In this document: in pieces, positions 34,104 to 41,273 of the stretch | Numbering within the stretch: position 1 is the stretch's first letter | Layout: each line of letters opens with the position of its first letter | Origin: Streptomyces cellostaticus | GTDB lineage: Bacteria; Actinomycetota; Actinomycetes; Streptomycetales; Streptomycetaceae | Length of the DNA stretch: 42,991 nt | Reading direction: 5' to 3' | Assembly (NCBI RefSeq): GCF_001513965.1 | Contig: NZ_KQ948020.1 | Coordinates: 170,467 to 213,457 of the forward strand | Translations under genes and position numbers: made by a program | Notes under the pieces: model-generated | The model's database searches: none | Seen by the model: only the letters and a program-made list of their open reading frames with translations | Told to the model about the DNA's origin: nothing

Positions 34104-34994
34104 TCAGCTCTGGCAGCCGCAGTCGCTTGCAGCCTTCGCCTCAGCGACGGTAGCCGATGGATCGGCGGCCTGCTCGCCGGACGTGCAACAGGCGGTCACA
34201 CCACAGCAAACACCGGCTGCGGAGGAGCCGTTCGCGTCGGTCGCGCCGGCGGGCTTGACGGCGCGGACGATGGCGGAGTGCATGCCGTCGGCAACCGGGT
34301 GGGTGGGAGTGATCTCGACATCCGTGAAGCCTGCGGCCTCCAGGCCCTGGCGGTATTCGGTGAAGGAGAGTGCGCCGGCGATGCAGCCGACGTAGTCGCC
34401 GCGCTCAGCTCGCTGCTCGGGTGTGAGGGTGTCGTCGGCGACGACGTCGGAGACGCCGATGCGGCCGCCGGGCTTGAGGACGCGGAAGGTCTCGGCGAAC
34501 ACGGCGGGCTTGTCGACGGACAGGTTGATCACGCAGTTCGAGATCACCACGTCGACGGTGTTCGCGGGCAGCGGGATGGATTCGATGGTGCCCTTCAGGA
34601 ACTCGACGTTCGTCGCGTCGGCCTTCTCGGCGTTGGCCAGGGCCAGGGCCAGCATCTCGTCGGTCATGTCCACCCCGTACGCCTTGCCGGTGGGGCCGAC
34701 GCGTCGGGCGGAGAGCAGGACGTCGATGCCGCCGCCGGAGCCGAGGTCGAGGACGCGTTCGCCCTCACGCAGTTCTGCGACGGCGGTCGGGTTGCCGCAG
34801 CCGAGTGACGCGGCGACGGCCTCAGCGGGCAGGGCGTCGCGCTCGTCGGCGGCGTACAGGGTCGAGCCGAAGTTCTCGTCGACCTCGACCAGCTGCGGTC
34901 CGCACCATGCGGTGCCGCCCTCGGTCACCGTCACGGCCGCCGCGGCGTAGCGCTGACGGACGGTTTCGCGCAGGTCAGTGGACTGATCGCTCAT
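34104..34994 (-). CDS. arsM: Arsenite S-adenosylmethionine methyltransferase
   Basis: A 296-residue class I methyltransferase that converts As(III) to methylated arsenicals. The SAM site is VLDLGSGGGIDVLL (residues 81-94) with the acidic VDM at 108-110. The four cysteines expected to bind arsenic are present: Cys31 (AWCGP), Cys66 (SLGCGNP), Cys154 (ISNCVINLS) and Cys204 (YVGCIAGAL). The C-terminus has a cysteine-rich tail (GVCCGVTACCTSGEQ and SDCGCQS), which may hold As(III) for delivery to the active site. It is divergent from the arsR operon and so probably shares ArsR control. Confidence 0.92.
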   Translation of the reverse strand: MSDQSTDLRETVRQRYAAAAVTVTEGGTAWCGPQLVEVDENFGSTLYAADERDALPAEAVAASLGCGNPTAVAELREGERVLDLGSGGGIDVLLSARRVGPTGKAYGVDMTDEMLALALANAEKADATNVEFLKGTIESIPLPANTVDVVISNCVINLSVDKPAVFAETFRVLKPGGRIGVSDVVADDTLTPEQRAERGDYVGCIAGALSFTEYRQGLEAAGFTDVEITPTHPVADGMHSAIVRAVKPAGATDANGSSAAGVCCGVTACCTSGEQAADPSATVAEAKAASDCGCQS

Positions 34995-35045
34995 GACTCA
35001 CTCCCAGGTGACGGGGTATGGCGGTGCCCCGGAACGGCCTGTATC

Positions 35046-35088
35046 GACGTTCATTGATGCAACCTTGCGCCTTGAATCGAAAAACGTC
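35046..35088. promoter_or_regulatory. Candidate ArsR-controlled divergent promoter region
   Basis: The 105-base region between arsM and arsR contains the inverted pair GACGTT (35046-35051) and AACGTC (35083-35088), and two TTGA words (35054 and 35072) in the visibly AT-richer centre. This is where an ArsR dimer would bind to repress both directions. The exact operator is not certain from sequence. Confidence 0.35.
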
Positions 35089-35099
35089 AACATAGAGGC

Positions 35100-35474
35100 A
35101 TGTCGAAACAAGAGCTCGAGGTGATCGGGCAGGACACCGCCTGCTGCGCAGGACTGTCCGCCGCGCCGCTGAACGAGGACCAGGCGGCCGAGTTGGCAAA
35201 GGTGTTCAAGGCCCTGGGCGACCCGGTCCGGCTGCGGATGATGTCGATGATCGCCTCGCGTGGTGAGGGCGGCGAGGTCTGCGTGTGCGAGCTGACGCCG
35301 GCCTTCAAGCTGTCCCAGCCGACGATCTCCCACCACCTCAAGCTGCTCCGGCAGGCCGGGCTCATCGACTGCGAGCGGCGCGGGACGTGGGTGTACTACT
35401 GGGTGCTGCCCGGTGTCCTGGACCGGCTCGCCGCATTCCTGACCGCGCCGCAGACCGCCGGAGCCACCGCGTGA
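35100..35474 (+). CDS. arsR: ArsR-family arsenic-responsive repressor
   Basis: A 124-residue winged-helix repressor of the ArsR/SmtB family. The metalloid site ECVCEL-type motif is present as VCVCELTPAF with Cys61 and Cys63 at the start of the alpha-3 helix, the same position as in E. coli ArsR. An additional Cys15-Cys16 pair in the N-terminal arm may give a third ligand. The recognition helix is KLSQPTISHHLKLLRQAGLI, followed by the wing CERRGTWVYYWV. Binding of As(III) should release it from the divergent promoter. It overlaps the aquaporin gene by a GTGA junction. Confidence 0.92.
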   Translation: MSKQELEVIGQDTACCAGLSAAPLNEDQAAELAKVFKALGDPVRLRMMSMIASRGEGGEVCVCELTPAFKLSQPTISHHLKLLRQAGLIDCERRGTWVYYWVLPGVLDRLAAFLTAPQTAGATA

Positions 35475-36205
35475 CCGCGCCCCTGGGCCGACGGCTCGCC
35501 GCTGAAGCCGTTGGAACCGGGCTGCTGGTGGCAGTGGTGGTCGGCTCGGGTATCCAGGCGACCGAGCTGTCGCGCGACGTGGGTGTGCAGCTGCTCGCCA
35601 ACTCCCTCGCCACCGTCTTCGGCCTGGGCGTGCTGATCGCCGTGCTCGGGCCGGTTTCCGGCGCGCATTTCAATCCGGCGGTCACCCTCGCCGCCTGGTT
35701 CGCCGGCCGCCGCAAGGCCGACGGCCTCACCCTGCGGGACGTGGCCGCGTACGTACCCGCACAGATCGCCGGAGCCATGGGCGGGGCGATCCTGGCCGAC
35801 GCGATGTTCGACAAGCCGCTGGTCAATTGGTCTACGCACGACCGGTCCGCCTCTCACCTGTGGCTCGGTGAGGTGGTCGCTACGGCCGGGCTGATCCTGC
35901 TGATCTTCGGACTTGACCGCATCGGCCGAGCATCCCTTGCACCGGCGGCCGTGGCCTCGTACATCGGGGCCGCCTACTGGTTCACCTCCTCCACCTCGTT
36001 CGCGAACCCGGCAGTGACCATAGGCCGGGCTTTCACCGACACCTTCGCCGGCATCGCTCCCGCCTCCCTCGCCCCGTTCATCGCTGCGCAGCTGGCTGGA
36101 GCCGTGCTTGGGCTGGGCGCCGTCCTGACGGTGTATGGCCGTCCTGCCCCCGCCGGGGACCAGGTCGTCGTACCGCACGGCGAACCCGAACTCGCCTCCT
36201 CCTGA
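35471..36205 (+). CDS. Aquaporin-family channel in the ars operon
   Basis: A 244-residue major-intrinsic-protein channel starting at GTG 35471, coupled to arsR. Six membrane helices are predicted. Both half-helix NPA motifs are intact: HFNPAVTLAAW (first) and FANPAVTIGRAF (second), the latter followed by the Arg of the selectivity filter. Helix 1 has TGLLLVAVVVGSGIQA-like sequence. There is no arsB or acr3 pump in this operon. In Sinorhizobium meliloti an aquaporin (AqpS) in the same place lets As(III) made by ArsC flow out down its gradient, and the same role is likely here. Confidence 0.88.
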   Translation: MTAPLGRRLAAEAVGTGLLVAVVVGSGIQATELSRDVGVQLLANSLATVFGLGVLIAVLGPVSGAHFNPAVTLAAWFAGRRKADGLTLRDVAAYVPAQIAGAMGGAILADAMFDKPLVNWSTHDRSASHLWLGEVVATAGLILLIFGLDRIGRASLAPAAVASYIGAAYWFTSSTSFANPAVTIGRAFTDTFAGIAPASLAPFIAAQLAGAVLGLGAVLTVYGRPAPAGDQVVVPHGEPELASS

Positions 36206-36236
36206 TCCACTCCGCTCTCCTGGAAAGACGCCCGCC

Positions 36237-36659
36237 ATGAGCACCCCCGCCTCGTGCCCCTCGGTCCTGTTCGTCTGCGTCCACAACGCCGGCCGCTCCC
36301 AGATGGGCGCCGCGTTCCTCACCCACCTCGGCGGCGACCAAGTAGAGGTCCGCTCGGCGGGCTCTGCCCCAGCCGACGCGGTCAACCCCGCCGTCGTCCA
36401 GGCCATGGCGGAGGTCGGCATCGACATCTCCGCCGAGACACCGAAGGTCCTCACCACCGAGGCGGTGCAATCCTCGGATGTGGTGATCACGATGGGCTGT
36501 GGGGACGCCTGCCCGGTCTTTCCCGGCAAGCGGTACCTGGACTGGCAGCTGGACGACCCGGCGGGCCAGGGTGTCGACGCGGTTCGCCCCATCCGGGACG
36601 CGATCGAACAGCGGGTACGCGGTCTGCTCACCGAACTCGATATCACTGCAGCGGCATGA
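36237..36659 (+). CDS. arsC: Arsenate reductase, low-molecular-weight phosphatase type
   Basis: A 140-residue cytosolic enzyme reducing As(V) to As(III). The P-loop is FVCVHNAGRSQMG, with nucleophile Cys14 and Arg20 (CX5R). Downstream GCGDACPVFPGKRYLDW has Cys88 and Cys92 and the general-acid Asp in LDW-LDDP. The actinobacterial context allows either thioredoxin-coupled or mycothiol-coupled reduction; the spacing of the later cysteines does not decide it. It starts 31 bases after the aquaporin stop and is the last gene of the operon. Its product As(III) is the substrate of both the channel and ArsM. Confidence 0.92.
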   Translation: MSTPASCPSVLFVCVHNAGRSQMGAAFLTHLGGDQVEVRSAGSAPADAVNPAVVQAMAEVGIDISAETPKVLTTEAVQSSDVVITMGCGDACPVFPGKRYLDWQLDDPAGQGVDAVRPIRDAIEQRVRGLLTELDITAAA

Positions 36660-37095
36660 CGGCTTGCGGCCAGGCAGATGTAGCAGCGCGTATCAGTGGC
36701 AGCCGCTCTCGTGATCGTGTGCCAGATCTTCCATGTACTCGATGGAGCGAGCCTCAACCTCGCGAGCTCGGGTGAGTCCTACTCCCTCGGGAGGTATCGG
36801 TTCCTCCCGTACGAAGGCCCCCAGGCAGTCCAACGCCCCCTTCGGACGGGCCCTGGAGGCACTTGCCTGCATCCTGCCTGCATGGATCAAGGACTTGCGG
36901 CACTTGTGTCTGCGGGTGTTGGCCTCTTGGGTGCGACCGGGGGCGCGGTCCGCCCGCGCGGCAGAGGAGTGATCATTCTCATGATCAGCTTCTCCAAACT
37001 CCGGTCGAATCAGGCCAGTTGGCGACTTCGTCTGATGGCGGCCCGATAGAGGCACCACGGTGAGCATCCCGATCACCGACAAGGAAGAGGGATAC
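36660..37095. other. Gene-poor junction with possible gene fragments
   Basis: No intact gene is supported here. On the minus strand a frame ending at 36693 reads like a C-terminal tail (GLTRAREVEARSIEYMEDLA, then HDHESGCH) without a credible start. On the plus strand an ATG at 36882 opens MDQGLAALVSAGVGLLGATG, similar in style to N-termini of small streptomycete membrane proteins, and then loses sense. Both may be relics at the edge of the arsenic-bearing segment. I see no third copy of the att core. Confidence 0.35.
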
Positions 37096-37749
37096 ATGCA
37101 CACCACCAGCAAGCTGGCCGCCGTCGCCACGGCGGCTGTCTCACTCGCACTCCTCACGGGTCCCACGTCCGTCGCATCGGACTGGACCACCGATATGCGA
37201 GTGACTCGGCCGGGCGGCTGCACCTTCTATCCCTCCCTGGACGGGACGGGCAAGCCGCTCGCCGCCGGTGCCTGGACGGAACCGCAGAAGCACTGGGTGG
37301 GCTGGCGGTACCGCGTGAACAAGAACTGGACGCTCGTCCTGGACCACGACCACCACATCAGCGGGAAGCCGCGCTGGGCCTTCGTGGAGACCTCGTGCCT
37401 CAAGGGCAACAAGTACTCGGACGGGGCCAAGGACGGCCAGGGCCGGGTCCGCAACCTGTGGGGCAAGGCCTCGCACAACTGGCGCCACGTCGACTTCGGC
37501 ACGAACCACACGGCCGGCTCCCATACCGTCGGCACCCGCGCCGTGGGGCCCGCCTACATCACCATGCGGGACAAGCCCCGGGCGTTCGTTGTGGCCAACC
37601 TCTTCCATGACGACAAATTCAAGATCACGAAGCGGTGCACGAGCCACTCCGACCACGCCTGGATCTACGGCCTGGACCTGCGCTCCCACCGCTGGGGCTG
37701 GGTCTCCTCCGGTGCCCTGCACGGCGATCCATGCCTCCACATGCAGTGA
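37096..37749 (+). CDS. Secreted protein of unknown function
   Basis: A 217-residue protein with a Sec signal (MHTTSKLAAVATAAVSLALL, cleavage near residue 28). ATG 37096 is chosen over an upstream in-frame GTG at 37060 because AAGGAAGAGG lies just before it and the signal then starts normally. The mature part is rich in Trp, His and basic residues (KHWVGWRYRVNKNWTLVLDH, GKASHNWRHVDFG) and has four cysteines spaced for two disulfides (GGCTFYP, ETSCLKG, TKRCTSH, GDPCLHM). Repeated short beta-strand patterns suggest a small beta-barrel, but I recognise no family. It stands alone between the arsenic genes and the pectin genes. Confidence 0.75.
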   Translation: MHTTSKLAAVATAAVSLALLTGPTSVASDWTTDMRVTRPGGCTFYPSLDGTGKPLAAGAWTEPQKHWVGWRYRVNKNWTLVLDHDHHISGKPRWAFVETSCLKGNKYSDGAKDGQGRVRNLWGKASHNWRHVDFGTNHTAGSHTVGTRAVGPAYITMRDKPRAFVVANLFHDDKFKITKRCTSHSDHAWIYGLDLRSHRWGWVSSGALHGDPCLHMQ

Positions 37750-38296
37750 GGGTCAGATCACCCGGTGCCCGTTCTCCAGCTCCGCCGCCCCCGAGCCGCC
37801 CGCCGGGCGGGTGTCTCTGTGCTGCCATGGCCGCGATCAGGCATCAGGGTTGCGGAAGGTCGGGGAACGCACTGAACCCGCACGACCGGAACGGGCCCTG
37901 CACACGTGGTCCCACACGAGCGGGGGGCATCGTCAGCAGCCACCGAGCCGAGATGGGCCGACGCTCTGCGACTCAAGACCGCGCGGCAGGCCTCGCCCTG
38001 GAAGGCCCGGCCCACGTTGACCCCGATCCTCGACCCTCGCCGCCCCCGCCGTCCGGCTCGCCACCTCCGCCGGGCGGAACTCCACGGGCGGATTGGTCAT
38101 GCCTTCCGACGAGGACGAGGACGAGGACGAGGTTGTGGAGCCGGGCGAGCGACCGTCAGGTGGTGGCGGACTGAGCCGTGGAGGCTCGTGGCAGCGCTGC
38201 GAGCGCCAGGGTGCGGTGCTGCGCGGGGAGGCGGTGGTGCTCGTTCGGCTCGAGCGGGCCGTCAAGTCGCCGCCCGCCAAGAAGGAGTCGACGGGA
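37750..38296. other. Intergenic stretch without a supported gene
   Basis: About 550 bases with no convincing coding pattern on either strand. It contains a low-complexity tract, the 6-base unit GACGAG four times in a row at 38108-38132, which in one frame gives an acidic Asp-Glu run. It may mark the boundary between transferred DNA and the older pectin locus. Confidence 0.4.
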
Positions 38297-39976
38297 TCAG
38301 GCGAGGAGGTCGACCGCGTCGATCGCCGTGCCCGCGCTGAGATAGCCCGTCGTCCCCGAACCGCTCACCACGTCGATCTTCAGCACGTTGTACTGGCCGG
38401 TGTCCGTCAGCCAGGCGCTCGCCGGGATGCTGTAGGTGAACGTGTGGTTGTTGCCCCGGTAGGAGCCCACCGTCAGTGACCGAGTGCTCGGCTGGGTGGG
38501 CGGGGAGGGGATGGACGAGGTCCAGGTGCCGTTGAGGCTGATCTGCGGCCGGCCGTTGGCGTAGGCCGTCGTCACGCCGATCCGCAGGGTGTGCGCGGCG
38601 GCGGCCTGTGCGGCGGTCAGCCTGAAGTACACCAGCAGACCGCTGTTGACGTCCTTCCAGAGGTACGCCGGGAAGGCGGAGGTCTCGGTGCCGCTGCCGA
38701 TCACCACGTTGCCGGTCCAGGAGGCGGCCCGAACGTCGGAGGGGTGCGCGTACGTCATCAGGTCCGCGTTCTTGAAGCCGCCCGGGGAGCCGTTCCAGTC
38801 GCCGATCCGCCAGATCGCGTTCGCGTGGGAGGGGTCGTTGGACGACGGGACGGTGATCGTGTTGACGCTGGTCGTCGCGCCCGCGGACACGGTCACCTGG
38901 GTGCTGTATACGGCCAACTCTCCCTTGTAGACAGTCAGCGTGTATGCACCCGGCAGGACACCGCCGACCGAGAAGTACCCGTCCGACGACCGCGCCGCCC
39001 CCCAGTACTGCGCCGCCGAGTTCGCGAGCCCCACCGTGTACGGGTACGCCGTGTTCCGCCCGGCGATCCCGACGCCCGCCACCCGGCCCCGCCCGCTCGC
39101 GCCGACGTAGCCGGAGATGCCGAGGGAGTCCGCCCAGGAGGTCGTCAGGGTGCCGGGGAAAAGCGCCGAGGAGGGCGCGCCGCCGTCCGTGAAGGCGATG
39201 ACGTACGGGCCCTGGAGGCCGTAGCGCTCGGCCTCGGTCTGGTTCTCGCCGTAGTACAGGATCTCGTACAGGCCGCCGCCGTCCGCGCTCTGGTGGCGCA
39301 GCAGCGAGCGGTAGAACGGGCCGCCGGAGGCCTTCTCGTGGTTGCTGCGCACGATCCACAGGCCGACGCCGCCGCTGCTCCAGCCGATGTGGTCGTAGTC
39401 GATGACCCGGAGCTTCGAGTAGTGCTTGGACCGGGTCTGCCCGTCGGACTTGGCGAACACGTCCGAGGCCTCGACGGTGCTGGTCGTGTACGTGTAGGAG
39501 TCCGGCTCGTCGTTGAGGAACAGCCCCGCCTTCACGCGCACGATGTAGCGGCTCGCGGAGACGGAGGAGTCGGCCTTGTTGGTCCACAGGTAGATGTTGT
39601 TCTCGCCGCTGCGGGCCGCGTAGTAGTGCTTGAGCGTGCCATGGGCGACGGAGATCAGGATGGTCGAGCCGGACTGTCCGACGGTGACGGTGGAGGTGCC
39701 GAGGCCGGACTCCACGTGCGAGTTCTTGCCGCCGTAGCCCTGGTACTCGGTGCCCTTGTAGACCAGCGAGGTGAGGTCGCCGTTGGTCTTGCTCACCTTG
39801 AAGACGAGACTCGCGCCGGTGTCGACCACGAAGTCGGAGCCGTCGTCGCTCCAGCCGAAGCCCCCGGCGGACGCGGAGCCGGCGAGCGGACCGGCGAGGG
39901 CCGCCGTACCGGCGGCGGCCGCGGTGCCGAGCACGAAGGTGCGGCGTCCGACCGGACTGCTCTCAGCTGCGGACAT
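38297..39976 (-). CDS. Rhamnogalacturonan lyase, PL4 type
   Basis: A 559-residue secreted lyase that cuts the rhamnogalacturonan I backbone by beta-elimination. A Tat signal (GRRTFVLGTAAAAGTAALAG) ends near SASA. Three domains are visible in the PL4 order. The first is the catalytic beta-sandwich at about 40-300 (VDTGASLVFKVSKTNGDLTS, LFLNDEPDSYTYTTS, KLRVIDYDHIGWSSGGVGLW). The second is a fibronectin-III-like domain at about 305-375 (GRVAGVGIAGRNTAYPYTVG, FSVGGVLPGAYTLTVYKGEL). The third is a carbohydrate-binding jelly roll at about 385-559 (IWRIGDWNGSPGGFKNAD, RIGVTTAYANGRPQISLNG). It is divergent from a rhamnogalacturonan acetylesterase, a functional match since acetyl groups block the lyase. 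Confidence 0.9.
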   Translation of the reverse strand: MSAAESSPVGRRTFVLGTAAAAGTAALAGPLAGSASAGGFGWSDDGSDFVVDTGASLVFKVSKTNGDLTSLVYKGTEYQGYGGKNSHVESGLGTSTVTVGQSGSTILISVAHGTLKHYYAARSGENNIYLWTNKADSSVSASRYIVRVKAGLFLNDEPDSYTYTTSTVEASDVFAKSDGQTRSKHYSKLRVIDYDHIGWSSGGVGLWIVRSNHEKASGGPFYRSLLRHQSADGGGLYEILYYGENQTEAERYGLQGPYVIAFTDGGAPSSALFPGTLTTSWADSLGISGYVGASGRGRVAGVGIAGRNTAYPYTVGLANSAAQYWGAARSSDGYFSVGGVLPGAYTLTVYKGELAVYSTQVTVSAGATTSVNTITVPSSNDPSHANAIWRIGDWNGSPGGFKNADLMTYAHPSDVRAASWTGNVVIGSGTETSAFPAYLWKDVNSGLLVYFRLTAAQAAAAHTLRIGVTTAYANGRPQISLNGTWTSSIPSPPTQPSTRSLTVGSYRGNNHTFTYSIPASAWLTDTGQYNVLKIDVVSGSGTTGYLSAGTAIDAVDLLA

Positions 39977-40037
39977 GGGGGTGCCTCCTTCGGAAGCGGG
40001 TGGGGTGCGGGTGTTCGCACTGTGGCAGTTGAATCGA

Positions 40038-40057
40038 TTTCGCGAAAGGGCTTTCGC
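40038..40057. promoter_or_regulatory. Overlapping palindromes in the lyase/esterase promoter region
   Basis: TTTCGCGAAA (40038-40047) is a perfect palindrome. It overlaps GCGAAAG-GG-CTTTCGC (40042-40057), a perfect 7-base inverted repeat with a 2-base centre. Both lie about 60-80 bases upstream of the PL4 start and are plausible regulator sites. Confidence 0.5.
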
Positions 40058-40099
40058 TCGCTGAGAGTTGGCAGTCTTGTGAAATCGACCCAGGGTCTA

Positions 40100-40111
40100 G
40101 AAAGCGCTTGC
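40100..40111. promoter_or_regulatory. LacI-type operator upstream of the acetylesterase
   Basis: GAAAGCGCTTGC, with the perfect core AAGCGCTT, lies 54 bases upstream of the acetylesterase start. It shares that core with the site upstream of the LacI gene at 6563, 33 kb away. Confidence 0.5.
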
Positions 40112-40164
40112 CAAAGGCGGTACGGTCCAGCCGCCACCTAGTCGGCGTGACGGAGGAGCCCCGA

Positions 40165-41208
40165 GTGAGACGTTTCAGCACCGCCCTGCTGGCGGCGGTC
40201 ACCCTGAGCGGCGCGCTGTCCGCCGTGCCCGCCCAGGCGCACGACCGCCAACCGCCCCTCGGCATCGCCGACTGCACCGCGACCGCCTGCCACTTCGACG
40301 TCCCGCCCGGCACCTACGACGTGACCGTCCGCCTCGGCGGCGCGACCGCCTCCAGCACCGCGATCACCGGCGAGACCCGCCGCTCGCTGCTCCCCGAGAC
40401 CGCCGTCGCGGCCGGCGCACACCTCACGCGCCGCTTCACCGTGAACGTCCGTACCCCCGAGGGCGAGCCCACCGGCCCCGACGGCACCCCCGGCCTGGAC
40501 CTCGCCCTCGCCGGCTCCGCCCCCGCCCTCGCCGGCATCCGGGTCACCCCGGCCCGGCACGCCCGGCAGGTCATTCTCATCGGCGACTCCACCGTCTGTG
40601 ACCAGCCCGCCGACCCGTACTCCGGCTGGGGCCAGCAGCTCCCGCAGTACCTGCGCAGGGGACTGTCCGTGGCCAACTACGCGGATTCCGGGGAAAGTAC
40701 GGTCACCTACCTGCAGAACCCGCAGCTGTGGGCCACCGTCCAGCCGCTGATCCGCCCCGGCGACCTCGTCCTCGTCCAGCTCGCCCACAACGACAAGACC
40801 ACCGACGAGGCGACCTACCGGGCGAACCTGACGACCCTGGTGGCCGGCATCCGGGACAAGGGCGGCGAGCCGGTGCTCGTGACACCGATCGTGCGCCGCT
40901 GGTTCAGCCCCGACGGCACCCTGAACAACACCACGGCCCTGCTGGTCAACGGCCTCGGTGTCGACCTCCCGGCCGTCGTCCGCTCCGTCGCGGCCGCCGA
41001 GAACGTCGCGCTGATCGACCTCACGGCGAAGACGAAGGCCCTGGTGGAGTCCCTCGGCGCGGAGGGCTCGAAGTCGATCTACCTCTACAACGAGAAGCGG
41101 GACAACACGCACACCTCCGTGCACGGCGCCACCGTCTACGCGGGACTGGTCCGCGACGAACTCCTCGCCCGGCATCTGGTGCCGAAGGGCACCGTGCGGG
41201 TGGGATGA
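40165..41208 (+). CDS. Rhamnogalacturonan acetylesterase (SGNH hydrolase)
   Basis: A 347-residue secreted esterase. GTG 40165 is chosen because GGAGGAG lies seven bases upstream and a clean Sec signal follows (RRFSTALLAAVTLSGALSAV, cleavage after AQA). Residues about 28-130 form a beta-sandwich N-domain (FDVPPGTYDVTVRLGGATAS). The SGNH core has the GDST motif with nucleophile Ser142 (VILIGDSTVCDQ), then YSGWGQQLPQYLR, LVLVQLAHNDKT with the block III Asn, and DNTHTSVHGA with Asp313 and His316. This matches the RGAE-like family that removes acetyl groups from rhamnogalacturonan. The divergent lyase and downstream DUF2264 gene agree. Confidence 0.9.
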   Translation: MRRFSTALLAAVTLSGALSAVPAQAHDRQPPLGIADCTATACHFDVPPGTYDVTVRLGGATASSTAITGETRRSLLPETAVAAGAHLTRRFTVNVRTPEGEPTGPDGTPGLDLALAGSAPALAGIRVTPARHARQVILIGDSTVCDQPADPYSGWGQQLPQYLRRGLSVANYADSGESTVTYLQNPQLWATVQPLIRPGDLVLVQLAHNDKTTDEATYRANLTTLVAGIRDKGGEPVLVTPIVRRWFSPDGTLNNTTALLVNGLGVDLPAVVRSVAAAENVALIDLTAKTKALVESLGAEGSKSIYLYNEKRDNTHTSVHGATVYAGLVRDELLARHLVPKGTVRVG

Positions 41209-41212
41209 GTCC

Positions 41213-41248
41213 CCTGGGGCGCCCCGACCGGAACCGGGGCGTCCCAGG
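41213..41248 (+). terminator. Hairpin between acetylesterase and DUF2264 gene
   Basis: CCTGGGGCGCCCC (41213-41225) pairs with 41236-41248 over 13 bases with one G-T wobble and a 10-base loop. It begins four bases after the acetylesterase stop and may terminate or attenuate read-through into the next gene. Confidence 0.6.
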
Positions 41249-41273
41249 CCCGCCAGGAAGGAAAGCCACCGCC

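Noticed and set aside
36882..36960. Start of a small membrane protein (MDQGLAALVSAGVGLLG)
   Set aside because: The frame quickly loses sensible sequence; at best a fragment, recorded in the junction entry rather than as a gene.
38108..38132. GACGAG tandem units as a possible regulatory or CRISPR-like repeat
   Set aside because: Four perfect 6-base units without spacers are a microsatellite, not a CRISPR array. No CRISPR array is seen anywhere in the window.
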